From positions 1 through 33,463 of the forward strand of contig NZ_PQHW01000077.1 of the NCBI RefSeq assembly GCF_003385215.1: a DNA stretch of 33,463 nt, written 5' to 3'. The position numbers were made by a program, and so were the translations under genes. Origin of the DNA: Amycolatopsis thermalba (GTDB lineage Bacteria; Actinomycetota; Actinomycetes; Mycobacteriales; Pseudonocardiaceae). Below the pieces are notes generated by a model. That model did no database searches, had not been told where the DNA came from, and worked only from the letters and a program-made list of their open reading frames with translations. Positions 16,385 to 26,328 of the stretch are shown here, one piece after another (positions within the stretch are counted from its first letter, which is position 1; the number at the start of each line of letters is the position of its first letter).

Positions 16385-16943
16385 CTAGTGCGTGTTTCAT
16401 GAGCGGGGCAGCCACTCGTTGATCGAGGCGATTGTCAGTACCGCCTCGAAACGCACGGCGAGCTTGTCGTAGCGGGTGGCCACTGCCCGGTTGCGTTTGA
16501 GCCGGTTGATGCAGCACTCCACCTCCAGGATCGAACGCCGGCGGCGGCCACCCACACGGCCACGCCCGCCGCCGGTACCCCGCTTGGTCAGCCGGCACCG
16601 GGATCGTGGCCTTGATCCCACGACGCCCCAGGTAGCCACGGTTGGCTCGGGAGCTGCAGGCCGGGGGCGGCCGAGCCCGTGATCAGCAGGTTCGGCGTCG
16701 GTCCCGCCGGGCGGTTCGACCTGCGGATCCCCCTTTGCCGTGCGCACGGCCCATAGACCCGGGGGATGTCTTGCCAGGGTGCACCGATCCGGATCCGCCA
16801 GCGGATCCCGTTGATCAGCTGGCGTTTGGTCCACTTCGGCGGGCGGCCAGGGTTACTGCCGATGGGCAGCAGCGGTTCCAACGACACGCCGACACGATCC
16901 TCATCGGCATCACACCAGCTCCCAGCCTTGAAACACGCGCTAG
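16385..16943. mobile_element. Decayed IS5-family element with ends and target repeat
   Basis: Terminal inverted repeats: GCGTGTTTCA at 16390-16399 and its complement at 16929-16938, extendable by one mismatched base outward. They are flanked by CTAG at 16385-16388 and 16940-16943, which looks like a short target duplication. The inside (about 551 bp) is well under the 800-900 bp usual for this group and holds a broken transposase. The right-hand CTAG supplies the stop codon of the neighbouring membrane protein gene. The terminal repeats are short, so the exact boundary could shift by one or two bases. Confidence 0.72.
16397..16887 (-). pseudogene. IS5-family transposase remnant, frameshifted and internally deleted
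   Basis: The N-terminal part is readable from the GTG at 16887: SLEPLLP, then GRPPKWTKRQLINGIRWRIR and GAPWQDIP, typical for IS5/IS427-group transposases. The C-terminal part is readable in another frame to the stop at 16397: ECCINRLKRNRAVATRYDKL and INEWLP, the classic end of these enzymes. Between them lies about 45 codons of scrambled sequence where roughly 100 residues with the DDE acidic residues should be, and the frame changes. It therefore cannot make an active transposase. An N-terminal extension (DADEDRVGV) resembles the lost start. Confidence 0.85.
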
Positions 16944-17173
16944 GCGTCGGCCTTCTGCTTCGCGCGCAGGCCGCGCAGCCCGATGACCCCGATGATCGTG
17001 CCGAGGGCGAAGCTCACGATCGCCAGGATGAGGTGCACGACGAAGAACCCGGTGGCCGACCCGTCCGGCCCCCACGAGTTCTCGCTCGCCCACAGGTTCT
17101 TCACGAACGTGATCCAGATGACCCAGGACCAGATCCCGAAAGCCAGCAGGAACCACGCCACACGTCGAGACAT
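16940..17173 (-). CDS. SCO4848-family small membrane protein
   Basis: 77 residues with two hydrophobic helices (about 5-24 and 43-68) and a basic C-terminus (RGLRAKQKADA). The pattern WFLLAFGIWSWVIWITF and VSFALGTIIGVIGLRGLRA matches the SCO4848 family of actinobacteria, which is usually next to a D-Ala-D-Ala carboxypeptidase, as here. Function is unknown; the association suggests envelope work. ATG start at 17173. Its TAG stop lies in the CTAG target repeat of the IS remnant, so the insertion just spared, or slightly altered, the C-terminus. Confidence 0.85.
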   Translation of the reverse strand: MSRRVAWFLLAFGIWSWVIWITFVKNLWASENSWGPDGSATGFFVVHLILAIVSFALGTIIGVIGLRGLRAKQKADA

Positions 17174-17234
17174 GCTCCGAGTATCCCCCGATCGGATCGG
17201 GGCGCCGCGCGGGGGAACCGGTACGCGCGTCCTC

Positions 17235-17246
17235 TAGCCTGCTTTG
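17235..17246 (+). promoter_or_regulatory. Probable leaderless promoter of the carboxypeptidase gene
   Basis: TAGCCT at 17235-17240 ends 6 bases before the GTG at 17247, and no ribosome site is visible. This matches the leaderless layout seen before the island (11255) and, as TAGCGT, before the YihY gene (19466). No convincing -35 box. Confidence 0.5.
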
Positions 17247-18455
17247 GTGCGACGCGGTTTCCTGCTCTCCCTCGTTCTGGTTGTGTTGTCCGGTCTCGTC
17301 CCGTTCGCGGGCACCGCGGCGGCCGCTCCCGCCGTGTGCCCGGACGCGGTCGTGCCGCCCCCGCCGGTGGACACCTCCGAACAGCCACCGCCCGGCGTGG
17401 CCGCGCCCGCTCCCCTGCCGGTGCCGAAGGCCGCGGTCGGCGGGGCGCGCATGGGCGAGTGCGGCGTGGTCTACCCGTCCGGCGCCGCGGTTCCGCCCGG
17501 CACCACCGCCGCGTCCTGGCTGGTGCAGGACCTCGACACCGGCGAAGTCCTCGCGGCGAAGAACCCGCACGCCCGCCAGCGCCCGGCGTCGCTGATCAAG
17601 ACGCTGCTGGCGCTCGTGGTGATCCGCGAGCTGAAGCCGGAGCAGATCATCGTTCCGACGGTCGAGGACGCCAGCCAGGAGTGCACCTGCGTCGGCCTCG
17701 TCGCCGGCGGCCGGTACACCGTGGACCTGCTGCTGCACGGCCTGCTGATGCACTCCGGCAACGACGTCGCCCACGCCTTCGCCACCGCGCTGGGCGGGGT
17801 GCCGGCGACGGTGCGGAAGATGAACGACCTGGCCGCGGAACTGGGCGCGACGGACACCCGCGCGGCGACGCCGTCCGGGCTCGACGGGCCGGGCATGTCG
17901 GCGTCGGCCTACGACATGAGCCTGATCTTCAACTACGCCATGAAGCAGCCCGAGTTCGCCGCCTCGATCGCGACGCGCGCCGTGCAGATCCCGGCGCAGC
18001 CCGGCAAGCCCGCGTTCTCGATCGTCAACGACAACAAGCTGCTCGGCACGTACCCCGGTTTCCTCGGCGGGAAGACCGGCTTCACCGACGACGCCCGGCA
18101 CACCTACGTCGGCGCCGCCGAACAGAACGGCCGGCGCGTCGCGGTGGTCCTGATGCGGGCCGAAAACCGCCCGACGCCGGTCGTGAACCAGGCGAAGGCA
18201 CTGCTGGACTACGGCTTCGCGCTGGCCCGGACGAACGCTTCGCCGGTCGGGCACCTGGTGTCGCCGGCCGCGCCGGAGGTGACCGCGGACGGCGCCGCTT
18301 CGGATTCCGGCGTCGCGGAAGCCGGGGCGGCGGTGGAGAAGGATCCGTTCGGGGTGACCGGGTGGATCCTGACGCTGGTGGTGGCGGTGATCATCGTGGC
18401 CGGGTTCGTGATCGGGCACCACCGCAAGAAGCGGCAGGGGCCGCAGGCCTCCTGA
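17247..18455 (+). CDS. D-alanyl-D-alanine carboxypeptidase (class A low-mass PBP)
   Basis: Exported serine peptidase that trims the terminal D-Ala of peptidoglycan pentapeptides and so controls cross-linking. 402 residues. Signal peptide ends near TAAAAPA (23-29). A Pro-rich linker precedes the catalytic domain with all three active-site motifs: SLIK (115-118, nucleophile Ser115), SGN (170-172) and KTG (276-278). A C-terminal membrane helix (about 372-392) ends HHRKK, anchoring it to the outer face. I chose the GTG at 17247; an in-frame TTG one codon upstream is possible. It is divergent from the SCO4848-type gene and convergent with YihY, 6 bases away. Confidence 0.94.
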   Translation: MRRGFLLSLVLVVLSGLVPFAGTAAAAPAVCPDAVVPPPPVDTSEQPPPGVAAPAPLPVPKAAVGGARMGECGVVYPSGAAVPPGTTAASWLVQDLDTGEVLAAKNPHARQRPASLIKTLLALVVIRELKPEQIIVPTVEDASQECTCVGLVAGGRYTVDLLLHGLLMHSGNDVAHAFATALGGVPATVRKMNDLAAELGATDTRAATPSGLDGPGMSASAYDMSLIFNYAMKQPEFAASIATRAVQIPAQPGKPAFSIVNDNKLLGTYPGFLGGKTGFTDDARHTYVGAAEQNGRRVAVVLMRAENRPTPVVNQAKALLDYGFALARTNASPVGHLVSPAAPEVTADGAASDSGVAEAGAAVEKDPFGVTGWILTLVVAVIIVAGFVIGHHRKKRQGPQAS

Positions 18456-18461
18456 CCGGCG

Positions 18462-19466
18462 CTACCGGCGCCGCCGGCCCAGCCAGGCCAGCACCGCGCC
18501 CGCGCTGAACGCTCCGGCCACCGCGCCCGCACCGGGGCCGCGCCGCACCTCCACCGTCGGCCGGATGACCGCCGGCGGTGGGGGTTCGACCGTCTGCACG
18601 AGGTTCTCCCGCGCCGTCGCCGTCCAGGCCGTGACGAAGAGCAGGAAGCGGGACACCAGGTTGGCGAACACCAGCAGACCGATGATCGGCCCGAACAGGG
18701 CCCCGCTCGGCGAGCTGGTCACGCTCGCCAGGTAGATCGAACCGACCTGCTTCAGCACCTCGAACCCCACCGAGGCGATCGCGGCGCCCTTGATCGCGCT
18801 GCGCGGCGACACCTTCTCCCGCGGCAGCCGCGACAGCACCCACAGGAACACCAGCATGTTGGCCAGCAGCGCCAGCAGGATCGTCGCCAGGCGCAGGATG
18901 AACAACGCCCACCCCTGGTCGTCCAGCCCCACCCACCGCAGGATCAGGTTGCCGACCCCGCCGCCGATCGCGGTCAGACCGAACGACACCACCAGCGCCA
19001 GCCCGAGCCCGGCGAGCGCGAGCAGATCCTTGATCGTCGTCGAGACCAGCGGGCGGCTCTTCTTCTCCTGCCCCCACTGGGCGGTGAGCGCGTCCCGCAG
19101 GTTGCTCATCCAGCCGATCCCCGAGTACAGGGCCAGCAGCAGACCGAACACCCCGGTGGCACCCCGCGACTTCAACGCCGTGTCGACGATGTTCGCGACG
19201 AAGTCCCCGATGCCCGCCGGCGTCGACGACACGATCCCGTCGCGCAGCTCGTTCAGGGCCGTCGCGTTGTTCGCCAGCACGAACCCGGCGATCGAGAACC
19301 CCACCATGAGCAGCGGAAACAGCGACAGCACGCTGAAGTACGTGATCGCCGCCGCGTAGTGGTTGCCGTAGCGCTCGCCGAACGCGTCGTTGGCTCGCAC
19401 CAGGTGATCGAGCCACGGGTACTTCCGGCGCAGCCGCGGGACCAGCTTTTCCTTTTCGTCCGCCAC
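18462..19466 (-). CDS. YihY/BrkB-family membrane protein
   Basis: Integral membrane protein, 334 residues, with six hydrophobic segments in the layout of the YihY/UPF0761 family. The family entry motif is near YAAAITYFSVLSLFPLLM (37-54), and SGIGWMSNLRDALTAQW follows at about 124-140. An N-terminal basic stretch and a C-terminal Pro-rich tail (VEPPPPA) with a final hydrophobic piece ending RRRR are cytoplasmic or unstructured. The biochemical role is unknown; old RNase BN naming of the family is not supported. GTG start at 19466 lies 6 bases after a TAGCGT box (19473-19478), so it is probably leaderless with its own promoter, independent of trpS. Confidence 0.9.
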   Translation of the reverse strand: MADEKEKLVPRLRRKYPWLDHLVRANDAFGERYGNHYAAAITYFSVLSLFPLLMVGFSIAGFVLANNATALNELRDGIVSSTPAGIGDFVANIVDTALKSRGATGVFGLLLALYSGIGWMSNLRDALTAQWGQEKKSRPLVSTTIKDLLALAGLGLALVVSFGLTAIGGGVGNLILRWVGLDDQGWALFILRLATILLALLANMLVFLWVLSRLPREKVSPRSAIKGAAIASVGFEVLKQVGSIYLASVTSSPSGALFGPIIGLLVFANLVSRFLLFVTAWTATARENLVQTVEPPPPAVIRPTVEVRRGPGAGAVAGAFSAGAVLAWLGRRRR

Positions 19467-19472
19467 GGGAAA

Positions 19473-19478
19473 ACGCTA
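19473..19478 (-). promoter_or_regulatory. Probable -10 box of the YihY gene
   Basis: TAGCGT on the minus strand, 6 bases before the GTG at 19466, with no ribosome site between. It fits a leaderless transcript starting inside the 65-base gap after trpS. Confidence 0.45.
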
Positions 19479-19531
19479 ACGACCCGGTCCCGGCCCCGCA
19501 ATTCGAGGCCGGAATAGGTCCATTGTGGACG

Positions 19532-21294
<1,763 letters not shown>

Positions 21295-21720
21295 TCAGGA
21301 CTTGCTCTGGTCGTTGCTCAGCCACTTCTCCGGGCGCACCCGGACCAGCAGCGAGTTCTCCCCCAGCGCGCCGTCCACGTAGCTCCGCGCGTCGGGCTCC
21401 GGGAGGTAGCGGGAGGCGATCCCGAGGGCCTCCGCCCGCGTCGGCGGCTCGTCGCTGATCACGACGCTGCCCTCGACGGACACGTACTTGTACGGCCAGC
21501 TCTCGTCCTGCACGGTCAGGGTCAGCCGGCCCGCCTTGCGCACCAGCCTGTCCTTCACCGAACCGCGATCCATCCACAGCAGGACCTCGCCGCCGGGCCG
21601 GTAGTCGTACCAGATCGGCACGGCCAGCGGCGCCCGGCCGTCGCGCTCGACGGCCAGCACGGCGACGTGCACGCCCGCCAGGAAGGATTCACGTTCGGCC
21701 GGCGTCATCACGAATGACAC
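21295..21720 (-). CDS. Pyridoxamine 5'-phosphate oxidase-like (split beta-barrel) protein
   Basis: 141 residues, cytosolic. Fold clues are the actinobacterial flavin/F420-binding split-barrel pattern: MTPAERESFLAGVHVAVLAV near the start, APLAVPIWYDYRPGGEVLLW, and LVRKAGRLTLTVQDE, where residues contact FMN or F420. The family covers FMN oxidases, F420-dependent reductases and heme oxidases; the sequence alone does not decide between them. I chose the GTG at 21720 (VSFVMTP) with a GGGGG stretch upstream; an ATG at 21768 would add 16 residues that do not look conserved. The gene is preceded by xth on the same strand with a 61-base gap. Confidence 0.82.
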   Translation of the reverse strand: MSFVMTPAERESFLAGVHVAVLAVERDGRAPLAVPIWYDYRPGGEVLLWMDRGSVKDRLVRKAGRLTLTVQDESWPYKYVSVEGSVVISDEPPTRAEALGIASRYLPEPDARSYVDGALGENSLLVRVRPEKWLSNDQSKS

Positions 21721-21781
21721 GAGCTGCCCCCATTCAGTCGGTGTGCCATGGTCAACACCCGCACCCATCCGGGCATTCCGG

Positions 21782-22588
21782 CTATTCCGGGGAAAAGTCG
21801 AACGTCGCCGTCACCGGGGCGTGGTCGGACCAGCGCAGCTCGTAGCTCGGCGCCCGCTCCACCACCAGCGACGTGCACGTTTCGGCCAGACCGGGCGTGG
21901 TGACCAGGTAGTCGATGCGCCAGCCCGCGTCGTTGTCGAACGCCTTGCCGCGGTAGGACCACCACGTGTACGGGCCGGGGCCCTCCGGGTCGAGCCTGCG
22001 CTGCACGTCCACGTACCCGGCCTCGCCGAACACGCGGCTCATCCAGGCGCGCTCCTCGGGCAGGAAGCCGGAGTTCTTCTGGTTGCCCTTCCAGTTCTTC
22101 AGGTCGATCTCGGCGTGCGCGATGTTCCAGTCACCGCCCACGACGACCTCGCACCCGGCCGCCTCGGCCTTGCCGCGCAACTCCACCAGGTAGGGCAGGA
22201 ACGCGGCCATGAACCGCTCCTTCTCCTCCTGCCGCGGCGTGCCCACGTCACCGCTGGGCAGGTACAGGCTCGCCACGACCACGCCCGGCAGGTGCACCTC
22301 GAGGTAGCGCCCGCTGTCCTCGAACTCCGCCGCGCCGAACCCGACGCGCACCTCGGACGGCTCGGCCCGGCTGTAGACCGAGACGCCGTTGCGGCCCTTC
22401 ACGGCCGAGGGCGCGTGGTGCGCGTGCCACCCCTCGGGGGCGACGACGTCCCTGGGCAGCTGCCCGGCCTCGGCGCGCACCTCCTGGCAGAGGATCACGT
22501 CGGACCCGCTGGCCGCGAGCCACTCGACGAACCCCTTCTTGGCGGCGGCGCGCATGCCGTTGACGTTGACTGTGGAGACGGTGAACAC
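21782..22588 (-). CDS. xth: Exodeoxyribonuclease III / AP endonuclease
   Basis: DNA repair nuclease cutting at abasic sites and removing 3' blocks; 268 residues, normal for the family. Catalytic residues are all in place: Asn8 in NVNG, metal-binding Glu36 in CQEVR, Asp153 and Asn155 in GGDWNIAH, Asp226 in RIDYL and the Asp255-His256 pair in SDHAP. I chose GTG at 22588 because a TAGCGT box (22596-22601 minus) ends 7 bases upstream, suggesting a leaderless transcript; GTG at 22597 would overlap that box. It is divergent from the metallo-hydrolase gene, with only 47 bases between starts. Confidence 0.95.
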   Translation of the reverse strand: MFTVSTVNVNGMRAAAKKGFVEWLAASGSDVILCQEVRAEAGQLPRDVVAPEGWHAHHAPSAVKGRNGVSVYSRAEPSEVRVGFGAAEFEDSGRYLEVHLPGVVVASLYLPSGDVGTPRQEEKERFMAAFLPYLVELRGKAEAAGCEVVVGGDWNIAHAEIDLKNWKGNQKNSGFLPEERAWMSRVFGEAGYVDVQRRLDPEGPGPYTWWSYRGKAFDNDAGWRIDYLVTTPGLAETCTSLVVERAPSYELRWSDHAPVTATFDFSPE

Positions 22589-22635
22589 GGCACGCACGCT
22601 ACCTGCCACCCCCGACAATCCTGGACACTGCCGCC

Positions 22636-23370
22636 ATGAGCGCACTGACCGTCCTCGGCAGCTGCGGGGCGTGGCCGGAACCGGGCCGCGCCTGCGCCGG
22701 CTTCGTGCTGTCCCACCAGGGTTTCCGGATCGTCCTGGACCTCGGCTACGGCACCATCGGCCCGCTGCTCGGGCACTTCCCGCGGGGCGACGTCGACGCG
22801 GTGGTCGTCACGCACCGCCACCCCGACCACTGCGTGGACGTGAGCGCTCTCGCCCGCGTGCGGCACTACGAGGCCGCCGGCGAGCCGAAGATCCCCCTGT
22901 ACTGCGAACCCGGCGTCCTGGACGTGCTGCGCGCGCTGGAACCCCGGCCCGACCCGGCAACGGTCTTCCACGTGCACGACCTCGGCCGCCCGGCGCGGAT
23001 CGGGCCCTTCTCGCTCACCCCGTTCCCGCTGCCGCACCACGTCCCGGACTACGGCGTCCGGCTCACGGCCCCGGGCCTCACCGTGGCTTACACCGGCGAC
23101 TGCGGCCCCACCGAAGCGCTACGCGAACTCGCGCGCGACGCCGACCTCTTCATCGCCGACGCCACGCTGCCGGAGGAACCGGAAGGCAGCCCACGCAACG
23201 TCATGACCGCCACGGAGGCGGCGACCTGGGCGGCGGCCGGGGGCGCCCGCCGGCTGTTGCTGACCCACTTCTGGCCGGGCAGCGATCGCGTGGTCTCCGC
23301 GACGCGGGCGCGTGCCGTGTTCGGCGGTGACGTGATCGTCGCCGAGGAGGGACTCGTCGTGGCGCTGTGA
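22636..23370 (+). CDS. Metallo-beta-lactamase-fold hydrolase (RNase Z-like)
   Basis: 244 residues, cytosolic. It carries the double-zinc motif THRHPDHC (59-66, HxHxDH), a later His-rich loop PLPHHVPDYG, the bridging Asp in YTGDCGP, and the last His in LLTHFWPG. The order and spacing resemble RNase Z/ElaC-like and related actinobacterial MBL hydrolases. The shape of the C-terminus favours an uncharacterised hydrolase over true tRNase Z. ATG at 22636 has no ribosome site, and GACACT ends 6 bases before it, so it is probably leaderless. The gene ends two bases before the convergent SH3-like gene. Confidence 0.9.
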   Translation: MSALTVLGSCGAWPEPGRACAGFVLSHQGFRIVLDLGYGTIGPLLGHFPRGDVDAVVVTHRHPDHCVDVSALARVRHYEAAGEPKIPLYCEPGVLDVLRALEPRPDPATVFHVHDLGRPARIGPFSLTPFPLPHHVPDYGVRLTAPGLTVAYTGDCGPTEALRELARDADLFIADATLPEEPEGSPRNVMTATEAATWAAAGGARRLLLTHFWPGSDRVVSATRARAVFGGDVIVAEEGLVVAL

Positions 23371-23372
23371 CT

Positions 23373-23690
23373 TCAGCAGTTGCCGCTGACCGGCCGCAGG
23401 TACTCCGTCTTCGCCCACTTGTTCTCGGCGATCTTGCGGAACCCGTTCTGGACCTCGGCCTGGGCGTCGGTCTCGGCGTTCTGGTTGAACTTGCCCACGA
23501 TGTCCGCGCCGGTGTCCGGGGCGGCCCGCACGTTGAGCACGTCCGCCGTCACCGTGACGCGGCAGCCGGCCGAGCCGCCGCCGGTGGCGCCCTCGGAGAC
23601 CTGCTTGTCGGTGCCCATCAGGTAGATCAGCCCGACGCCGGCCAGGATCGCGACGATGATCAGTGCCCGCTTAGGGATGCCCAGGAACAC
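23373..23690 (-). CDS. Small membrane-anchored SH3-like protein
   Basis: 105 residues. A short basic start (VFLGIPKRA) leads into one uncleaved-looking hydrophobic helix (about 8-26), then a Gly/Ser linker and an extracytoplasmic bacterial SH3-like domain with the marker VLNVRAAPDTGADIVGKF (51-68). Such domains bind cell-wall peptides. Two Cys (43 and 105) could form a disulphide. GTG start at 23690 has GAGGAG just upstream. The role is probably envelope-related; nothing more specific can be said. Confidence 0.82.
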   Translation of the reverse strand: MFLGIPKRALIIVAILAGVGLIYLMGTDKQVSEGATGGGSAGCRVTVTADVLNVRAAPDTGADIVGKFNQNAETDAQAEVQNGFRKIAENKWAKTEYLRPVSGNC

Positions 23691-23784
23691 GGGAACTCCT
23701 CACCAGCTCACTTGCGTTCCGGGTAAGGGTAGCCACACTTCAGCAGCCGGGACAGGGCCGCGCGGGCGAACCACCCGAGAGGCG

Positions 23785-24432
23785 TCACGACGCGGGCACG
23801 CTCGGTGACCAGACGCTGTGGTGCCGCACCACGTGAGTGCCGGCGCGGCTCAGGAGGGCGACGGTGACCGGGTCCCGGTACGGATCGAACGGGCGCTGCA
23901 CCTTCCACAGGTGGTCGGACAGGGCCTTCGCCAGCTGCCCGGCCGTGCCGGACCCGCGCACGGTCAGGACGCTCAACGACAGGATCCGCTCACCCGCGGC
24001 ACGGCACACGACGTCGACGCGCGCCCGCGCCAGGCCGGTCAGCCGCAACGCGCCGAGGACCAGCCCGCACACCAGCAGCGCGATCACCTCCAGCAGCGCG
24101 AACGGCAGCAGCACCAGCCAGACGAGGATCTGCAGGCCCACGACGAGCGCTTCGAGAGCCTGCCCGGCGAGCCCGGCGACCAGCAGCAGCGGCGCGAGGT
24201 AGAGCCACTGCCAGCCGCGGATTTCCCGGTCGTGCTGGGACTTGCGCTGGTCCCGGCGTTCGTGGCGCCACTCCGCGGGTGTGCGCCGCGGCCTCGGCGG
24301 CGCGAACCGGTAGCGCTTGTAGTCGCCGGTCGGGATGTTCACCGGCTGGATGACACGCTGCCACGGCGCGAACCGGCGCGTCACGGTCCAGACGTGGTTG
24401 TCGGGATGGATCACCTGCACGAGGGCAGTCAT
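23785..24432 (-). CDS. Membrane protein of unknown function
   Basis: 215 residues. An N-terminal soluble part (1-72, rich in Arg/His/Trp) holds VIHPDNHVWTVTRRFAPW and FAPPRPRRTPAEWRHERRD. It leads into two to three hydrophobic helices (about 74-135). A C-terminal soluble part follows, with LARARVDVVCRA and LWKVQRPFDPYRD. The layout suggests a cytoplasmic domain on both ends. I do not recognise the family. The ATG at 24432 lies 12 bases after the stop of the truncated PIN gene, so they may be co-transcribed by chance. Confidence 0.7.
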   Translation of the reverse strand: MTALVQVIHPDNHVWTVTRRFAPWQRVIQPVNIPTGDYKRYRFAPPRPRRTPAEWRHERRDQRKSQHDREIRGWQWLYLAPLLLVAGLAGQALEALVVGLQILVWLVLLPFALLEVIALLVCGLVLGALRLTGLARARVDVVCRAAGERILSLSVLTVRGSGTAGQLAKALSDHLWKVQRPFDPYRDPVTVALLSRAGTHVVRHHSVWSPSVPAS

Positions 24433-24444
24433 ACCCGACGCGGT

Positions 24445-24747
24445 TCAGCTCGGCGCGACTGCCCGCAGGCCGTTGTGACGCGCCGCCACCCCGGACAGCG
24501 CGGCCTCGACATCGTCCGTCACTTCCGCGAAGTCCAGATCGGACCGTGCCCGGCGTGCCCGGGCCACCTCGATCCACACCAACGAGGAGGCGGCCAGGAG
24601 CGCGTTCCGGTCGTGGTACCGGTCGATCGTGTCCACGAGCCGCCCGGATCCGGCCTCCCGGATCACCCGCTTGATCAGCGCACTGCTGTCCAGTAGACGC
24701 GTATCAGATCCGATCGTCGCGATCGAGGAGGTCGAGCGAGTACACAC
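24445..24747 (-). pseudogene. Truncated PIN-domain (VapC-like) toxin
   Basis: The N-terminal half of a PIN ribonuclease is clear: RLLDSSALIKRVIRE with the first catalytic Asp, and SLVWIEVARARRAR with the second acidic residue. At about 100 residues it stops at VAAR...LRAVAPS, before the usual LRSLDAIHLA block that supplies the remaining acidic residues (typical VapC is about 130). The start is unclear; the first in-frame GTG at 24747 overlaps the small frame upstream by 44 bases. Likely an inactive remnant. The missing end was probably lost when the neighbouring gene came to lie 12 bases away. Confidence 0.65.
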
Positions 24748-24838
24748 CTTCGTCGAACGTCTGCTCCGGCGTTACCCGACGGTACGGGCTCCTCGGCGGC
24801 CGCACCTTACCCGTGCGCAGGAGAAGTTCCGGTACCAC
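24704..24838 (-). CDS. Possible antitoxin remnant next to the PIN gene
   Basis: A 44-codon frame from GTG at 24838 to the TGA at 24704. It ends TFDEGVYSLDLLDRDDRI, an acidic tail like the toxin-binding ends of VapB/Phd-type antitoxins, and it overlaps the PIN gene as antitoxin-toxin pairs often do. The DNA-binding N-terminus expected of a full antitoxin is missing, since the icd terminator begins about 20 bases upstream. It may be a remnant, or a true very short antitoxin. No ribosome site was recognised. Confidence 0.35.
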   Translation of the reverse strand: MVPELLLRTGKVRPPRSPYRRVTPEQTFDEGVYSLDLLDRDDRI

Positions 24839-24854
24839 CGCGCCCGGGGCACGG

Positions 24855-24885
24855 AAAAGCCCGGCCACCGAAACGGTGACCGGGC
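24855..24885 (-). terminator. Intrinsic terminator of icd
   Basis: On the minus strand a 12-bp stem (24885-24874 with 24870-24859, one G-T wobble) with a 3-base loop is followed by TTTT (24858-24855). It closes icd and lies just upstream of the PIN remnant. Confidence 0.85.
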
Positions 24886-24914
24886 CTCTCGCTGTGGCCG
24901 GGAAGAACGCGGAC

Positions 24915-26138
24915 TCAGCCCTGGGCGATCTTCGCCGCCAGGTTCTCGTCCAGGGTCGCCAGGAACTCCTCCGTCGTCTGGAACGGCTGGTCCTTGCCGA
25001 CGAGCAGCGCCAGGTCCTTGGTCATCTTGCCGCGACCGACGGTCTCGATGACGACCTGCTCGAGCTTGTTGGCGAAGCCCACCAGCTCGGAGTTGCCGTC
25101 CAGCTTGCCGCGGTGCTCGAGACCCCGGGTCCACGCGAAGATCGACGCGATCGGGTTCGTCGAGGTCGGCTTGCCCTGCTGGTGCTGGCGGTAGTGCCGG
25201 GTGACCGTGCCGTGCGCGGCCTCGGCTTCCACGGTCTTGCCGTCCGGCGTGCGCAGCACCGAGGTCATCAGGCCCAGCGAGCCGAAGCCCTGCGCCACGG
25301 TGTCGGACTGCACGTCACCGTCGTAGTTCTTGCACGCCCAGACGTAGCCGCCCTCCCACTTCAGCGAGGCGGCGACCATGTCGTCGATCAGGCGGTGCTC
25401 GTAGGTCAGGCCCTTGGCGTCGAAGTCGGCCTTGAACTCGTTGTCGAAGATCTCCTGGAAGGTGTCCTTGAACATGCCGTCGTAGGCCTTCAGGATGGTG
25501 TTCTTCGTCGACATGTAGACCGGCATGCCGCGGTCCAGGCCGTACTGCAGCGAGGCGCGCGCGAAGTCCTCGATCGACTTGCGGTAGTTGTACATGCCCA
25601 TCGCGACGCCGCCACCCTCCGGGTAGCGGGCGACCTCGAACTCGATCGGCTCGGAGCCGTCCTCGGGCACGTACGTCATGGTCACCGTGCCGGGGCCGGG
25701 GACCTTGAAGTCGGTGGCCTTGTACTGGTCACCGTGCGCGTGACGGCCGATGATGATCGGCTTCGTCCAGCCCGGGACCAGCCGCGGGATGTTGGAGATG
25801 ATGATCGGCTCACGGAAGACGACGCCGCCGAGGATGTTGCGGATGGTGCCGTTGGGGCTCCGCCACATCTTCTTCAGGCCGAACTCCTCGACCCGGGCCT
25901 CGTCCGGGGTGATGGTGGCGCACTTGACGCCGACGCCGTGCTTCTTGATGGCGTTCGCGGAATCGATCGTGACCTGGTCGTCAGTCCGGTCCCGCTCCTC
26001 GATGCCGAGGTCGTAGTACTCGAGGTTGATGTCGAGATACGGGTGGATCAGCTTGTCCTTGATGAACTTCCAGATGATGCGAGTCATCTCGTCGCCGTCG
26101 AGTTCTACGACGGTGCCCTCGACCTTGATCTTGGCCAT
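24915..26138 (-). CDS. icd: NADP-dependent isocitrate dehydrogenase (homodimeric type)
   Basis: TCA-cycle enzyme oxidising isocitrate to 2-oxoglutarate and CO2 with NADP+, supplying NADPH. 407 residues, so it is the homodimeric eukaryote-like type and not the 740-residue monomeric enzyme of corynebacteria. Substrate-binding SPNGTIRN, metal-binding stretch NYDGDVQSD with the signature up to GFGSLGLM, and coenzyme region [10 protein letters not shown] are all intact. ATG at 26138 has GAGAGGAG upstream. It is divergent from the HhH-GPD gene and ends at a strong terminator, so it is monocistronic. Confidence 0.96.
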   Translation of the reverse strand: MAKIKVEGTVVELDGDEMTRIIWKFIKDKLIHPYLDINLEYYDLGIEERDRTDDQVTIDSANAIKKHGVGVKCATITPDEARVEEFGLKKMWRSPNGTIRNILGGVVFREPIIISNIPRLVPGWTKPIIIGRHAHGDQYKATDFKVPGPGTVTMTYVPEDGSEPIEFEVARYPEGGGVAMGMYNYRKSIEDFARASLQYGLDRGMPVYMSTKNTILKAYDGMFKDTFQEIFDNEFKADFDAKGLTYEHRLIDDMVAASLKWEGGYVWACKNYDGDVQSDTVAQGFGSLGLMTSVLRTPDGKTVEAEAAHGTVTRHYRQHQQGKPTSTNPIASIFAWTRGLEHRGKLDGNSELVGFANKLEQVVIETVGRGKMTKDLALLVGKDQPFQTTEEFLATLDENLAAKIAQG

Positions 26139-26328
26139 GAGCCGCGGTGCTCCTCTCGCGGATCTGCGCGTGTCTGTGCAGCACGTCTATGCGGTACAAG
26201 CGTACTGCTATTGAGCGACCAACGCCTTAAGTGGTGACGTACCTCAGTCTCGCAAAGGCCGGAAGTGGCCGAAGTCACGGCCCCGCTCGGGAGTGCGGGC
26301 CGTCCCACGCGGGTGTCACTATTGGCCC

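Noticed and set aside
14244..16598. A long minus-strand frame of 784 codons across the VWA gene
   Set aside because: Its sequence is Arg/His/Gly-rich without domain motifs. The overlapping frame 14516-16315 has a signal peptide, a complete MIDAS and a membrane anchor.
18462..19466. RNase BN assignment for the YihY-family gene
   Set aside because: The protein is an integral membrane protein, and true RNase BN/Z is a metallo-beta-lactamase-fold enzyme.
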